Part shown: positions 1 to 8,095 of the stretch, one piece after another
Numbering within the stretch: the stretch's first letter is position 1
How the letters are laid out: each line of letters begins with the position of its first letter
Assembly (NCBI GenBank): GCA_035997545.1
Contig: DASYIL010000203.1
Span: 1-30,677, forward strand
Length of the DNA stretch: 30,677 nucleotides
Reading direction: 5' to 3'
Origin: GCA-003244245 sp035997545
GTDB lineage: Bacteria; Actinomycetota; Actinomycetes; Mycobacteriales; Pseudonocardiaceae
Position numbers and translations under genes: made by a program
Notes under the pieces: model-generated
Told to the model about the DNA's origin: nothing
Seen by the model: only the letters and a program-made list of their open reading frames with translations
Databases searched by the model: none

Positions 1-1883
1 CGGCCGACCTTCATCTGTTGTGGATCGGCCGCAGTGTCGGTCCCCGGAGCTGCCTGACAACACCAGTAACGGACGCCGTCTGCGCCGTATTCGGCCAACA
101 GTCTTTCGGGGGTGACGACGTTGCCCTTCGATTTCGACATCTTCTTGCGGTCGGGATCCAGAATCCAACCGTTGATGGCGGTGTTTGTCCACGGCAGCGT
201 GCCATGCTCCAACTGTGAGCGCAGTAGGGTGGTGAACAACCAGGTCCGGATGATGTCAGGGCCTTGTGGCCGCAGATCCATCGGGAAGGTCCGGGCGAAG
301 AGGTCGGGATCGTCCTCCCAGCCGCAGGCGATCTGTGGCGTGAGCGACGAGGTAGCCCAGGTGTCCATGATGTCTGGGTCCCCGATGAAACCGTTGGGCT
401 GACCTCGCTGGGACTCCTGATAACCGGGTGGGACCGCGCTCTGCGGATCGACTGGTAACGCCGCTTCGTCACACACAATCGGTTCGTCCCACCGCGGCTC
501 GCCGTTGCCGTCGACGGGATACCACACCGGAAAGGGAACACCGAAGTACCGTTGCCGGCTGATCAGCCAGTCGGTGTTGAGTCCGTCCACCCAGTGCTCG
601 TACCGGGTCCGCATGAAATCGGGGTACCAGTGCATGGCGCGGCCCTGCTCTATCAGCGTGTGCCGCAGCTGCGCGTCCCGCGCACTATTGCGGATATACC
701 ACTGGCGGCTGGTGACGATCTCCAGCGGCCGGTCGCCCTTCTCGTAGTACTTGACCTGGTGCATCACCACTCGCGGTGCACCGATCAGGCTACCAGCTTC
801 GTGCAACAATTCGACGATCCGGCGGCGGGCCTGCTGGGAAGTCTTGCCCGCCAGCTCATTCCATGCGTCGATCCCTGCTTCATCGAGCCAGTCCGGAATG
901 TCCCGCTGGAAACGGCCGTCGCGCTGCACCACCGACCGCAGCGGCAGTTCCAACTCCCGCCACCACACCACATCGGTGGTGTCACCGAACGTGCAGATCA
1001 TGGCGATGCCGGTGCCCTTGTCCGGCTTGGCCAGCACATGGTCAACGACCGGCACTCGGACGTTGAACAGCGGTGTGCTCACGTGCGTACCGACAAGGTC
1101 GCGATACCGATCGTCGTCTGGATGCACGACCAACGCGACGCATGACGGCAGCAGTTCCGGGCGAGTGGTCTCGATTTCTACCGGATCGCCGCCGTCAGCT
1201 CGGAAGAACGCGAGCCGGTGGTAGGAACCCTGAATTTCTCGCTCTTCCAGCTCGGCCTGCGCAACGGCGGTCTGGAAATCGACATCCCACATGGTGGGCG
1301 CCTCGCCGGCGTAAGCTTCACCCCGCTGAAGGTTGCGCAGGAACGCCCGTTGTGCGACCCGGCGCGAGCGGTCGTCGATGGTGGCGTAGGTGAGCCCCCA
1401 GTCCACCGAGAGGCCGACCCGCCGCCACACTCGCTCGAACACCTGCTCGTCGATAGCTGTCAATTGGTGGCAGAGTTCGACGAAGTTGCGCCGCGAGATC
1501 AGCTGTTGGCCCTGAGCCTTTTTCGGAGGGGTTATTTCCGGCGGGGTGAAGGCCGGGTCGTAAGGTAGGAAGGGGTCGCATCGCACACCGAAGTAGTTCT
1601 GCACCCGGCGCTCAGTGGGCAGGCCGTTATCATCCCAGCCCATCGGGAAAAAGTCTTCCCGACCGCGCATCCGATGGAACCGGGCGATCGCGTCGAATTG
1701 TACGTACCCGAAGACCGATCCGAGGTGCAGGGAACCGCTGACCGTGGGTGGAGGGGTGTCGATCGCGTAGACGTTGGCGCGGGTCGCCGAACGATCGAAG
1801 CGGTAGGTGCCCTGCTCCTGCCAGAAGGCGTCCCATTTCGCCTCTAGCCGGTCCAGCGACGGTCGGTCGGGGACGGTAGACAT
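1..1883 (-). CDS. valS: Valine--tRNA ligase, 3' end outside window
   Basis: Class I aminoacyl-tRNA synthetase that charges tRNA-Val in the cytosol. The first 627 codons are present and the reading frame leaves the window, so the tRNA-binding C-terminus is not visible. The N-terminus reads MSTVPDRPSLDRLEAKWDAF, followed by the ValRS block TPPPTVSGSLHLGS (residues 43-56), MGWDDNGLPTERRVQNY (81-97), an editing-domain region with IETTRPELLPSCVALV, and an intact KMSKS (581-585). The HIGH signature reads HLGS at 53-56, so its last His is Ser. The start ATG at 1883 lies 69 bases from the divergent JetD-like gene. It is probably the housekeeping enzyme; a second, specialised ValRS cannot be excluded from this window. 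Confidence 0.95.
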   Translation of the reverse strand, partial: MSTVPDRPSLDRLEAKWDAFWQEQGTYRFDRSATRANVYAIDTPPPTVSGSLHLGSVFGYVQFDAIARFHRMRGREDFFPMGWDDNGLPTERRVQNYFGVRCDPFLPYDPAFTPPEITPPKKAQGQQLISRRNFVELCHQLTAIDEQVFERVWRRVGLSVDWGLTYATIDDRSRRVAQRAFLRNLQRGEAYAGEAPTMWDVDFQTAVAQAELEEREIQGSYHRLAFFRADGGDPVEIETTRPELLPSCVALVVHPDDDRYRDLVGTHVSTPLFNVRVPVVDHVLAKPDKGTGIAMICTFGDTTDVVWWRELELPLRSVVQRDGRFQRDIPDWLDEAGIDAWNELAGKTSQQARRRIVELLHEAGSLIGAPRVVMHQVKYYEKGDRPLEIVTSRQWYIRNSARDAQLRHTLIEQGRAMHWYPDFMRTRYEHWVDGLNTDWLISRQRYFGVPFPVWYPVDGNGEPRWDEPIVCDEAALPVDPQSAVPPGYQESQRGQPNGFIGDPDIMDTWATSSLTPQIACGWEDDPDLFARTFPMDLRPQGPDIIRTWLFTTLLRSQLEHGTLPWTNTAINGWILDPDRKKMSKSKGNVVTPERLLAEYGADGVRYWCCQAAPGTDTAADPQQMKVG

Positions 1884-1952
1884 AGCTGCCACGGTAGCGG
1901 GCGGAGAAGCTCGCGGCGCCACCAGGTATGGGCGGTCGAGGGGGGTGATTTA

Positions 1953-3176
1953 GTGGCTGATCCGGCGGCGTTCGACCGTCCCGAGCTCGCCGCACTGTGG
2001 ACGGAGCTGCGGCGCCGGTTCGAGGCCACCGGGGATGGCGAGGTGCGCACCGTCCGGCTGGCCCGGCTGGACCCGACCGAGCGCTCCGCGCTGGCCGACC
2101 TGCTCGGGCTGGCCCGGCTGCCCGGCGAACCCGCCACGGTGACCGTCGCCCGGATCGACGAGGCGATGCGCCGCGGTTGTGGGCTCGGTGCCCGGGAGCT
2201 GACCGAGCGCCTGCACGGCCCGCTGCGGGACCGGCCCGCCGAGCGGGCGGCAGCTGCGGCCGAGCGCGCCAAGCTGTGGGCCGACCTCGACGGCCATCCA
2301 CTGGTGACCGCGCTTCCGGCGCTGCGCGGCTGGGTGGACGGGCTGCGTCGCGGCGGGTTGATCGGTGGGTCGGTCGCGACCACCGGTGAGCATTGTCGCG
2401 CCGCGCTGGCCGTGCTGGCGGAGCTGCCGGCGGGCGGGGCGCCGCTTCCGGTGCTGGCGCAGCGCGTCGTGGGGGATCCGCATGCCCTGGACGAGGGCAC
2501 CCGGCTGTCGAACACCGTCCTGCGGGCACTGGCGGCGCTGCACGACGAGCTGCCGCCGGTCGACGCCGCGGGTCGCCGCGACCTGTGGGCGTTGCACGGC
2601 GTCACTGGCGACGAGCTGTCCACCACAGTGCTCGTCGCCGGGTTCGTCCTGACCGGTTCGGGTGTGCTCGCCACCACGTTGCGGGCCTGGGCCGCCGCCG
2701 GCCAGGCGGTGGTCGTGACGCTTGCACAGCTGCGCGCGGCGCGTGAGCTGCCCGGCATGACAAGGGTGCACGTGGTCGAGAACCCGTCCGTGCTCGCCAT
2801 GGCGGTGCACCGCTTCGGCCCGGTGTGTCCGCCGCTGGTGTGCACCGCGGGGTGGCCGAACACCGCGGCCGTCACGCTGTTACGCGGACTGCGCAGCGCC
2901 GGAGCGGTGCTGCGCTACCACGGTGACTTCGACGGCGAGGGCCTCCGCATCGCCGCCTACGTCCTGGACCGGACCGGGGCGGCGCCCTGGCGGATGGCGA
3001 CCGCCGACTACCTCGCCGCCGTCACCGACCACGGTCCCGCGCCTGGGCGGCTGACTGACGCGCCCTGGGACCCCGACCTCGCCGCGGCGCTGGCCGAGCA
3101 CGCCGTCGCCGTCCCGGAAGAACGCGTCGCATCGGCACTGCTCGACGACCTCGACGAGCAGTGTCGCTACTTGTAG
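1953..3176 (+). CDS. JetD-like TIGR02679/DUF2399 protein (orphan)
   Basis: A 407-residue protein matching the TIGR02679 family, whose C-terminal DUF2399 is a Toprim domain related to topoisomerase VI subunit A. In type II Wadjet anti-plasmid systems this protein is JetD, the DNA-cleaving subunit. The Toprim landmarks are visible: VVENPSVL with the acidic Glu276, CTAGWPNTA (297-305), and YHGDFDGEGLRIA with the DxD pair at 325 and 327. The length is near what I expect for the family and there is no break, so it looks intact. GTG 1953 is chosen because a purine-rich GAGGGGGGTG at 1938-1947 sits at ribosome-binding distance. The partners JetA, JetB and the SMC-like JetC are absent: valS is upstream on the other strand and a methyltransferase pseudogene is downstream. 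Its function alone is unknown. Confidence 0.85.
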   Translation: MADPAAFDRPELAALWTELRRRFEATGDGEVRTVRLARLDPTERSALADLLGLARLPGEPATVTVARIDEAMRRGCGLGARELTERLHGPLRDRPAERAAAAAERAKLWADLDGHPLVTALPALRGWVDGLRRGGLIGGSVATTGEHCRAALAVLAELPAGGAPLPVLAQRVVGDPHALDEGTRLSNTVLRALAALHDELPPVDAAGRRDLWALHGVTGDELSTTVLVAGFVLTGSGVLATTLRAWAAAGQAVVVTLAQLRAARELPGMTRVHVVENPSVLAMAVHRFGPVCPPLVCTAGWPNTAAVTLLRGLRSAGAVLRYHGDFDGEGLRIAAYVLDRTGAAPWRMATADYLAAVTDHGPAPGRLTDAPWDPDLAAALAEHAVAVPEERVASALLDDLDEQCRYL

Positions 3177-3208
3177 GCGATCCCGGCGCTGGTGTGGCCG
3201 CCAAGCGG

Positions 3209-3735
3209 AAACGATCAGGGTCTCGATGACGACGAACGCACCACCAGGGGAAAGTGCCTCGAACGCCGCCGTGATGAGTTGGAGTTTTCGCTCAGGTTCC
3301 AGTCGTGCAGGATGCCTCCCATTATGATCATGTCGGCCTTCGGCAGCGGATCGGCGAAGAAGTCGCCGGAGACCGCGCGGACTCGGTCGCTGAGGTTGGC
3401 GTTGGCGATGGTGCGGGCGGCGATCGGCTCCACCTCCGGAAGGTCGAAGCTGGTGCACCGCAGGTGGGGGTTGTGCTGGGCCAGGATGATCGATAGCTGG
3501 CCGGTGGCACCGCCCACATCGCAGACGGTCTGGTAGGGGAGAAGTCGAACCTGTCGGCCAGGGCATGAAAGTTGCCCATTTGCCACCCCGCCATCGCCTG
3601 CATGAACTGCTTCAGGCGGGCGGGTTCGCAGTAGAGCTCCTCGAACACGGAGCGGCCGGTGTCCTTGATCTCAGTCTGCGGGCTGCCGGTGCGCAGCGCT
3701 TCGGTCAGGCCGACCCAGTGGCCGTATGACCACCT
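3209..3735 (-). pseudogene. O-methyltransferase remnant, truncated at both ends and frameshifted
   Basis: Three minus-strand pieces in different frames together read as the middle of a SAM-dependent O-methyltransferase of the acetylserotonin/polyketide type. They are YGHWVGLTEALRTGSPQTE through FDFSP, then YQTVCDVGGATGQLS (SAM motif I) through MGGILHDWNLS, then KLQLITAAFEALSPGGAFV. The first break lies at the G4 run 3536-3539 and the second near 3285-3295; each fits one missing base. The N-terminal dimerisation part is missing upstream of about 3735. The C-terminus stops right after VVIETLIV, beside the end of the JetD-like gene. Homopolymer errors could explain the frameshifts but not the two lost ends, so I call a pseudogene. 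Confidence 0.8.
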
Positions 3736-3748
3736 GAAGCGCTTCGGC

Positions 3749-4531
3749 GTGTGCAGTCAGCCACAACACCCTACGATCTGGTTCATCGACGCTGTCGAGA
3801 ATTCGGTGGCTCTCTTCGTCGCGGACCCGTTCATGGTGCACGAGAATGGCCACTGGTACATGTTCTTCGAGGTCATGAACCTCGACACCGACCGGGGCGA
3901 GATCGCCCTGGCCGTGAGCAGCGACGGCCTCGTGTGGGACTACAGCCGGATCGTGCTCAGAGAGCCGTTCCACATGTCCTATCCCTACGTCTTCGACTGG
4001 GACGGCGAGCATTACATGATCCCCGAGACGCTCGAGGCGAACTCGGTCAATCTCTATCGGGCCGACCCATTCCCCACCCATTGGAAGCCGTTGGGCTCCG
4101 TGCTCCCGATCAGGTGTGCCGACCCGTCGATCTACTTCCGCGACGGTTCGTGGTGGCTGTTCGCGTGCTCGCCCGTGCGGAGCGAAACGCTCCGCCTCTA
4201 TCGTTCGGCCTGCCCGACCGGTCCCTGGTTGGAGCATCCCCGGAGCCCGATCGTCGAACGGGATGCACGGGTGGCTCGTCCTGCCGGACGGATAACGTCC
4301 TGGCGCAACAGGACCATCCGCTATGCTCAGGACTGTCACGCTGACTACGGGCTGCGAGTACACGCCCTTGAGATCCTCGAGTTGACGCCTATGTCCTACG
4401 TCGAGCGGGTGGTGGAGCAGAGTCCGGTGCTGGGAGCCGGTGGCAACGGATGGAACAGTCGGCGAATGCACCACCTGGATCCACACGTGACCGCTGGCGG
4501 TCTTTGGATCGCCTGCGTCGACGGTTGCTGA
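3749..4531 (+). CDS. GIPC-transferase (GINT1) N-terminal-like beta-propeller protein, 5' end doubtful
   Basis: This resembles the beta-propeller domain at the N-terminus of glucosamine inositolphosphorylceramide transferase 1, which bacteria also carry alone in glycan clusters. Recognisable blocks are FVADPFMV, WYMFFEVMN, YPYVFDWDGEHYMIPET, WWLFACS, RPAGR, RYAQDC and MHHLDPH. The fold is shared with GH43/GH32-type proteins, but no activity is established for this group as far as I know. The open frame reaches back to 3659, but that stretch is antisense to the O-methyltransferase remnant. GTG 3749 is therefore used as a working start; the first 20-30 family residues seem missing. No convincing ribosome site or promoter is visible, so expression is uncertain. 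The C-terminus looks complete. Confidence 0.7.
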   Translation: MCSQPQHPTIWFIDAVENSVALFVADPFMVHENGHWYMFFEVMNLDTDRGEIALAVSSDGLVWDYSRIVLREPFHMSYPYVFDWDGEHYMIPETLEANSVNLYRADPFPTHWKPLGSVLPIRCADPSIYFRDGSWWLFACSPVRSETLRLYRSACPTGPWLEHPRSPIVERDARVARPAGRITSWRNRTIRYAQDCHADYGLRVHALEILELTPMSYVERVVEQSPVLGAGGNGWNSRRMHHLDPHVTAGGLWIACVDGC

Positions 4532-4566
4532 CGGGTCGTGGCCGGCCATCGGGGGAGTTGAGGCGT

Positions 4567-5262
4567 GTGCAGTTGAACTATTGGGGATGGTCCTGGCCCC
4601 TGCGGCCCGAAGATTGCGCGTGCGACATTCACTTCGTCGAGTACCTCCGCCGGGAGGGCATCCACGACAAGGTGATCTTCCACTTCGGCACCGGAGCACA
4701 CCACCTGGTCGGGAAAACGAACCTCGACATTGAGCCACCCAATGAGATCCTCGCTATCACCGCGTCCCCCGAGGAATACCAGCGGTACGTCGAGTTCGTC
4801 ATCGCCAACCCTCGTGCCGCGAAGACCTACAAGGTGCTGTTCGGTGACGTGTACACGCTCTCGCCCCGGATACTGCCCTGGTTCGATGTGGTGACTCTCT
4901 TCCATCTGTGCGAGTTCTACGAGGAGACCACGTCGACCTACGCCGACCTGAACGACTCATCCCTGCTCGCGCTGTTCCTGTCCCGACTCCGGCCGGGCGG
5001 GCGGATCCTGTTCTACAGCCGCTCCAGCCATTTCTCGCAATGTCGTACGATCATCGATGAATTCGTTGCAGCGGGACTCTTGGTGCAGGTCGATGAGCAC
5101 GAGACACTGGTCGTGTACGGCCGCCCACCAACATGCGCTGGACGTGCCGCTAATCGGCGAGCACATACTGCTGGCCAAGATGCGGAAGGCGCCACGGCCA
5201 TGCTCCAGCTCACCGACCGAGGAAAAGACACCTCTTTTGTACCCGAGCACCGCTACCAGTAA
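4567..5262 (+). CDS. SAM-methyltransferase-like protein of glycan clusters
   Basis: A 231-residue protein from GTG 4567, which follows a GGGGGAGTTGAGG ribosome-binding region at 4551-4563. It starts VQLNYWGWSWPLRPEDC and continues with IHFVEYLRREG, VIFHFGTGAHHLVG (glycine-rich, in the position of SAM motif I), ITASPEEYQRY, YKVLFGDVYTL, FDVVTLFHLCEF and LRPGGRILFYSR. The order is that of a class I methyltransferase fold, but motif I is unusual and the substrate is unknown. It lies 35 bases downstream of the beta-propeller gene and the two probably belong together. The last 35 residues are low-complexity. A second frame there reads LDVPLIGEHILLAKMRK, so the natural C-terminus may have been altered by a frameshift near 5130. 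Confidence 0.65.
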   Translation: MQLNYWGWSWPLRPEDCACDIHFVEYLRREGIHDKVIFHFGTGAHHLVGKTNLDIEPPNEILAITASPEEYQRYVEFVIANPRAAKTYKVLFGDVYTLSPRILPWFDVVTLFHLCEFYEETTSTYADLNDSSLLALFLSRLRPGGRILFYSRSSHFSQCRTIIDEFVAAGLLVQVDEHETLVVYGRPPTCAGRAANRRAHTAGQDAEGATAMLQLTDRGKDTSFVPEHRYQ

Positions 5263-5453
5263 GATCTTGATGCCGTGGCCCACTGGATGACTCATGGCAG
5301 TACCGTATCTTCGACGGAGCCTAGGAGGTTGACGTTGGCGACAAGACCGAGGCGGCCGGTCCGGCTCCTGAGGTGGTCCACGCAGGCAGGGTCCATGGCC
5401 AGGCTGCCTGCCACTGTCAGCCGCCAGCGCTGTGTTGAGGCGCCCATATTCGG
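5263..5453 (+). other. Gap before the ribA operon with an orphan Shine-Dalgarno
   Basis: This 191-base gap precedes ribA. It contains a perfect AGGAGG near 5322-5327, followed by TTG codons at 5329 and 5335. The 41-residue frame from 5335 (to 5460) is Arg-rich and overlaps the ribA start; I recognise no family in it. The gap may hold the operon promoter or the remains of a small gene. Confidence 0.3.
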
Positions 5454-6050
5454 ATGCTGACGAGAGCCGTTGACACCCGACTGCCGACCAGTTTCGGCGA
5501 GTTCCTACTCTGCGCCTATACCGAGAATGCTTCGGTGCACCCTCACCTCGCTCTGATCAAGGGGGCGGTCGAGGGCGCCCACGCTCTCCTCGTGCGAATT
5601 CATTCGGAGTGCATGACGGGCGACGTGTTCTCGTCTCAGCGTTGTGATTGCGGAATCCAGCTCGAAGTCTCCCTGCAGATGATCGAGCTGGAGGGCTCGG
5701 GTGTGTTGATTTACCTGCGGCAGGAGGGGAGAGGAATCGGTCTGCTGAACAAGCTTCACGCCTACCGTCTGCAGGATGGCGGGCTCGATACGGTCGAAGC
5801 CAACCTGCACTTGGGGTTCGGCGCCGACCAGCGCGACTACGCCGGCGCCGTCGCCGTCCTGGAGGACCTCGGGGTCAGCACTATCCGGTTGCTCACCAAC
5901 AACCCCGCCAAGATCGCTGCGTTCGACGGATCGTCGATCCGGGTAGTCGCTCGGGTGCCGCTGGTGGTGCCTGTGACGGACCACAACCGCCGGTACTTGA
6001 AGGTCAAGCAGTTGCGACTTGGACACCTCCTCGAAGAGACGGAGCAATGA
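5454..6050 (+). CDS. ribA: GTP cyclohydrolase II
   Basis: GTP cyclohydrolase II opens the imidazole ring of GTP, releasing formate and pyrophosphate, to give 2,5-diamino-6-ribosylamino-pyrimidinone 5'-phosphate, the first riboflavin intermediate. The 198-residue protein is a stand-alone RibA, without a RibB domain. It has RIHSECMTGD and RCDCGIQLE with the zinc cysteines 53, 64 and 66, RQEGRGIGLLNKLHAY, the LGFGADQRDY block, and RLLTNNPAKI. Tyr104 aligns with E. coli Tyr105, a residue reported to change in a Streptomyces paralogue that releases a different product, so canonical chemistry is expected here. It is the first gene of a plus-strand operon with glycosyltransferases, an MDR dehydrogenase and a PTPS homologue. 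This argues for a secondary pathway rather than riboflavin synthesis; no ribD, ribE or ribH is present. Confidence 0.9.
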   Translation: MLTRAVDTRLPTSFGEFLLCAYTENASVHPHLALIKGAVEGAHALLVRIHSECMTGDVFSSQRCDCGIQLEVSLQMIELEGSGVLIYLRQEGRGIGLLNKLHAYRLQDGGLDTVEANLHLGFGADQRDYAGAVAVLEDLGVSTIRLLTNNPAKIAAFDGSSIRVVARVPLVVPVTDHNRRYLKVKQLRLGHLLEETEQ

Positions 6051-6083
6051 GTTGCTCCTGATGTTCGTCGGTCGAGGCGCCTC

Positions 6084-7073
6084 GTGACCAGGCGAGCCTT
6101 GTTGGTCTCCACCGCGAACCCGTACCCGATTGTCACCAACGGCTGCGCGCGATTAGTCAGTGACTACCAAGCGACCATGTTCCCCCACTACGACGTTTAT
6201 TTTCTTCTTACCCGCCCGGGTGACTGGGCACCTCTTCGGCTGTTCCACCAAGGCCGGCCCGTCGGTGGGAAGCCACACGCCCAGGACCTTCTTGCCCACG
6301 ACTTCGCTTTCGTCCTATTCATCGGTTTCAAGGAGAATGAGCTCACCAGGCAGCTGGCCAGTTTTCGACCATCATTCTGCCTTACCGACATCTATCCACA
6401 TCCCGACCTGCCTGAGGGGCTGTTCCGTGGCGTCTTGTCCCATCGCGCCGGCAAGTGGCACCGCGATCTCCTTTTGCTGGGCGGCTCCTACGACGACAGG
6501 GTTTTCTACCCCGATCGGAAAAGTGACGAGCTGGTGCTCGCCATCGGCCGGATCCATCCTGACAAGAACCAGCTCGAGCTGGTCCGAAGTTACCGGCAGA
6601 CGATTTTCGAAGAGTATGGCCTACCGCTCTACTTGGTGGGAGGCGTCGAGGACCCAGACTACTTCGGCGAGCTGGCGAGGTACGTCGATGGGGTGGCGGT
6701 CGTGTCGAGCATCGATCCGGCCGATCCGCTCGCCACTGGCAGCTGGCGGTCGGCCCCGGAGATCGCGCAGCTGTGCAATCGCGCCCGCCTGTTCGTGTCT
6801 GCCTCGCCGAAGGAGAGCTTCGGTTTAGCGATGATCGAGGCAATGGCGTGCGGCACCACGTGCGTCGTGAACGGTGACTACCGCGGTTTCGCAGCGGCCG
6901 ACTTACGTCCCCACGTCTACGGCCACATCACCGCCCGGCAGGGCTTCGTTGTCGAACTCGTCGCCCAGGCGCTCCGCGACGACGTCCGGATCGACGGCTC
7001 CAACTGGGCGAGGAAATACTCCGTGAGCGAGATCCGTGAGATCCTGTCGCAGTTCATCGATGAGCGGCTATAG
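6084..7073 (+). CDS. GT4-type glycosyltransferase (first)
   Basis: A 329-residue GT-B glycosyltransferase starting at GTG 6084, 33 bases after ribA. The N-terminal domain opens with RRALLVSTANPYPIVTNG. The C-terminal nucleotide-sugar domain starts at VLAIGRIHPDKNQLELV (151-167). It carries the retaining GT4 E-x7-E signature in ESFGLAMIEAMACG, with Glu244 and Glu252. No signal peptide or membrane segment is seen, so a cytosolic enzyme is likely. The donor and acceptor cannot be read from sequence. Its place between ribA and the MDR dehydrogenase suggests that it glycosylates the product of this operon. Its stop TAG lies inside the first copy of a 25-base tandem duplication that runs into the next gene, so the extreme C-terminus may have changed recently. 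Confidence 0.85.
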   Translation: MTRRALLVSTANPYPIVTNGCARLVSDYQATMFPHYDVYFLLTRPGDWAPLRLFHQGRPVGGKPHAQDLLAHDFAFVLFIGFKENELTRQLASFRPSFCLTDIYPHPDLPEGLFRGVLSHRAGKWHRDLLLLGGSYDDRVFYPDRKSDELVLAIGRIHPDKNQLELVRSYRQTIFEEYGLPLYLVGGVEDPDYFGELARYVDGVAVVSSIDPADPLATGSWRSAPEIAQLCNRARLFVSASPKESFGLAMIEAMACGTTCVVNGDYRGFAAADLRPHVYGHITARQGFVVELVAQALRDDVRIDGSNWARKYSVSEIREILSQFIDERL

Positions 7074-7105
7074 GCGGTCTGGTTATGAGCGGCTATCGGC
7101 GGTCT
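7060..7105 (+). repeat. Tandem duplication across the GT4/dehydrogenase junction
   Basis: Two 21-base copies, at 7060-7080 and 7085-7105, begin ATGAGCGGCTAT and end GGCGGTCT. They differ at one base and are spaced 25 bases apart. The second copy carries the start codon of the dehydrogenase and the first ends the glycosyltransferase. The single mismatch creates the TAG stop of the upstream gene. Confidence 0.9.
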
Positions 7106-8095
7106 CTCTACTTTGTGGCACCGCACCGAGTGGTAGTGCGGCAGGAGCCACTGCCCACACCCGCGAGTGGAGAGGTGCTGGTCGAAGTGGTGCTGTCCGC
7201 CATCAGCCCGGGCACCGAGATGTTGGTCTACCGCGGCCAGGTGCCAAGGGACATGCCCCTCGACGTGTCCATCTCCGCCCTGGCGTCCACGGCGGAGTTC
7301 CCCCTGAAATACGGCTACGCGGCCGTGGGTAGGGTCATCGAACTGGGAGCAGAAGTCAGCTCGGAGTGGCTGGGGAAGCTGGTCTTGGCGCTGCACCCGC
7401 ACGAGAGCCACTTCGTGGCCGCGCCCAGTGAGCTGCGGCCAGTGCCCGCCGGCGTGACGGCCGAGGAGGCGGCGTTCCTGCCCAACGTCGAGACCGCGGT
7501 CACTTTCTTGATGGACGGCCAACCGATTGTTGGCGAGCATGTGGCGGTGTTCGGGCAGGGCGTGGTCGGGCTGCTCACAACGGCCCTGCTGGCGCGACTG
7601 CCGCTCGCAAGCCTCGTCACGGTCGATCGTCACCCCTTGCGGCGGGGATGGTCGCTTGAACTGGGCGCGCACCGCGCCGTCGACCCGTCCGCATCCGAGG
7701 AGCTACGGCACCTGCATTCCTTCTTCGACCTGACCTACGAGCTGTCTGGCAGCCCTGCAGCCCTCGACGAGGCGATCTCGGTCACCGGCTTCTGCGGGCG
7801 GGTGGTGATCGGGTCCTGGTATGGAGACCGGCGCGCCGACCTGAGCCTGGGCGGCGCCTTCCACCGCAGCCGCATGCAGGTCACCGCAAGTCAGGTGAGC
7901 ACCATCGCTCCTCAATGGGGAGGACGCTGGAGCATGGCTCGCCGCTTGGAGGTGGCTTGGCGGATGCTGGAGGAGCTGCGGCCCGCTCGCCTCGTCACCC
8001 ACCGCTTCGCTCTCTCCCGGGCGGCGCAAGCCTATGACCTGATCGATCGGTGCCCGGAGGAAGCCGTCCAAGTGATCCTGACCTACGACGCCTGA
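7085..8095 (+). CDS. BchC-like MDR oxidoreductase of RibA/PTPS clusters
   Basis: A 336-residue medium-chain dehydrogenase/reductase. It has an N-terminal GroES-like domain with LSAISPGTEMLVYRG, then FPLKYGYAAVGRV and LVLALHPHESHFV. A Rossmann domain begins at HVAVFGQGVVGLL, and the C-terminal part has VIGSWYGDRR and ASQVSTIAPQW. The usual catalytic zinc ligands are missing: the Cys position reads Ser in AISPGTE and no GHE motif follows. The four structural-zinc cysteines are absent too, so the common name zinc-binding dehydrogenase would mislead. NAD(P)H-dependent reduction or oxidation of an operon intermediate is my inference. From memory, this MDR subgroup recurs beside RibA and PTPS homologues in other bacteria. 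ATG 7085 lies 11 bases after the previous stop, and the TGA overlaps the next ATG. Confidence 0.85.
   Translation: MSGYRRSLYFVAPHRVVVRQEPLPTPASGEVLVEVVLSAISPGTEMLVYRGQVPRDMPLDVSISALASTAEFPLKYGYAAVGRVIELGAEVSSEWLGKLVLALHPHESHFVAAPSELRPVPAGVTAEEAAFLPNVETAVTFLMDGQPIVGEHVAVFGQGVVGLLTTALLARLPLASLVTVDRHPLRRGWSLELGAHRAVDPSASEELRHLHSFFDLTYELSGSPAALDEAISVTGFCGRVVIGSWYGDRRADLSLGGAFHRSRMQVTASQVSTIAPQWGGRWSMARRLEVAWRMLEELRPARLVTHRFALSRAAQAYDLIDRCPEEAVQVILTYDA

Noticed and set aside
1884..1952. T-box or other leader regulation of valS
   Set aside because: Only 69 bases separate the divergent starts, too little for a T-box within this gap, and no T-box core is visible.
1630..2875. Long minus-strand open frames antisense to valS and the JetD-like gene
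   Set aside because: Arg/Pro/Ser-rich translations with no family features, typical antisense frames of high-GC genes.
3671..4738. 355-codon minus-strand frame opposite the beta-propeller gene
   Set aside because: The plus strand carries clear family motifs; the antisense product has no recognisable domain.
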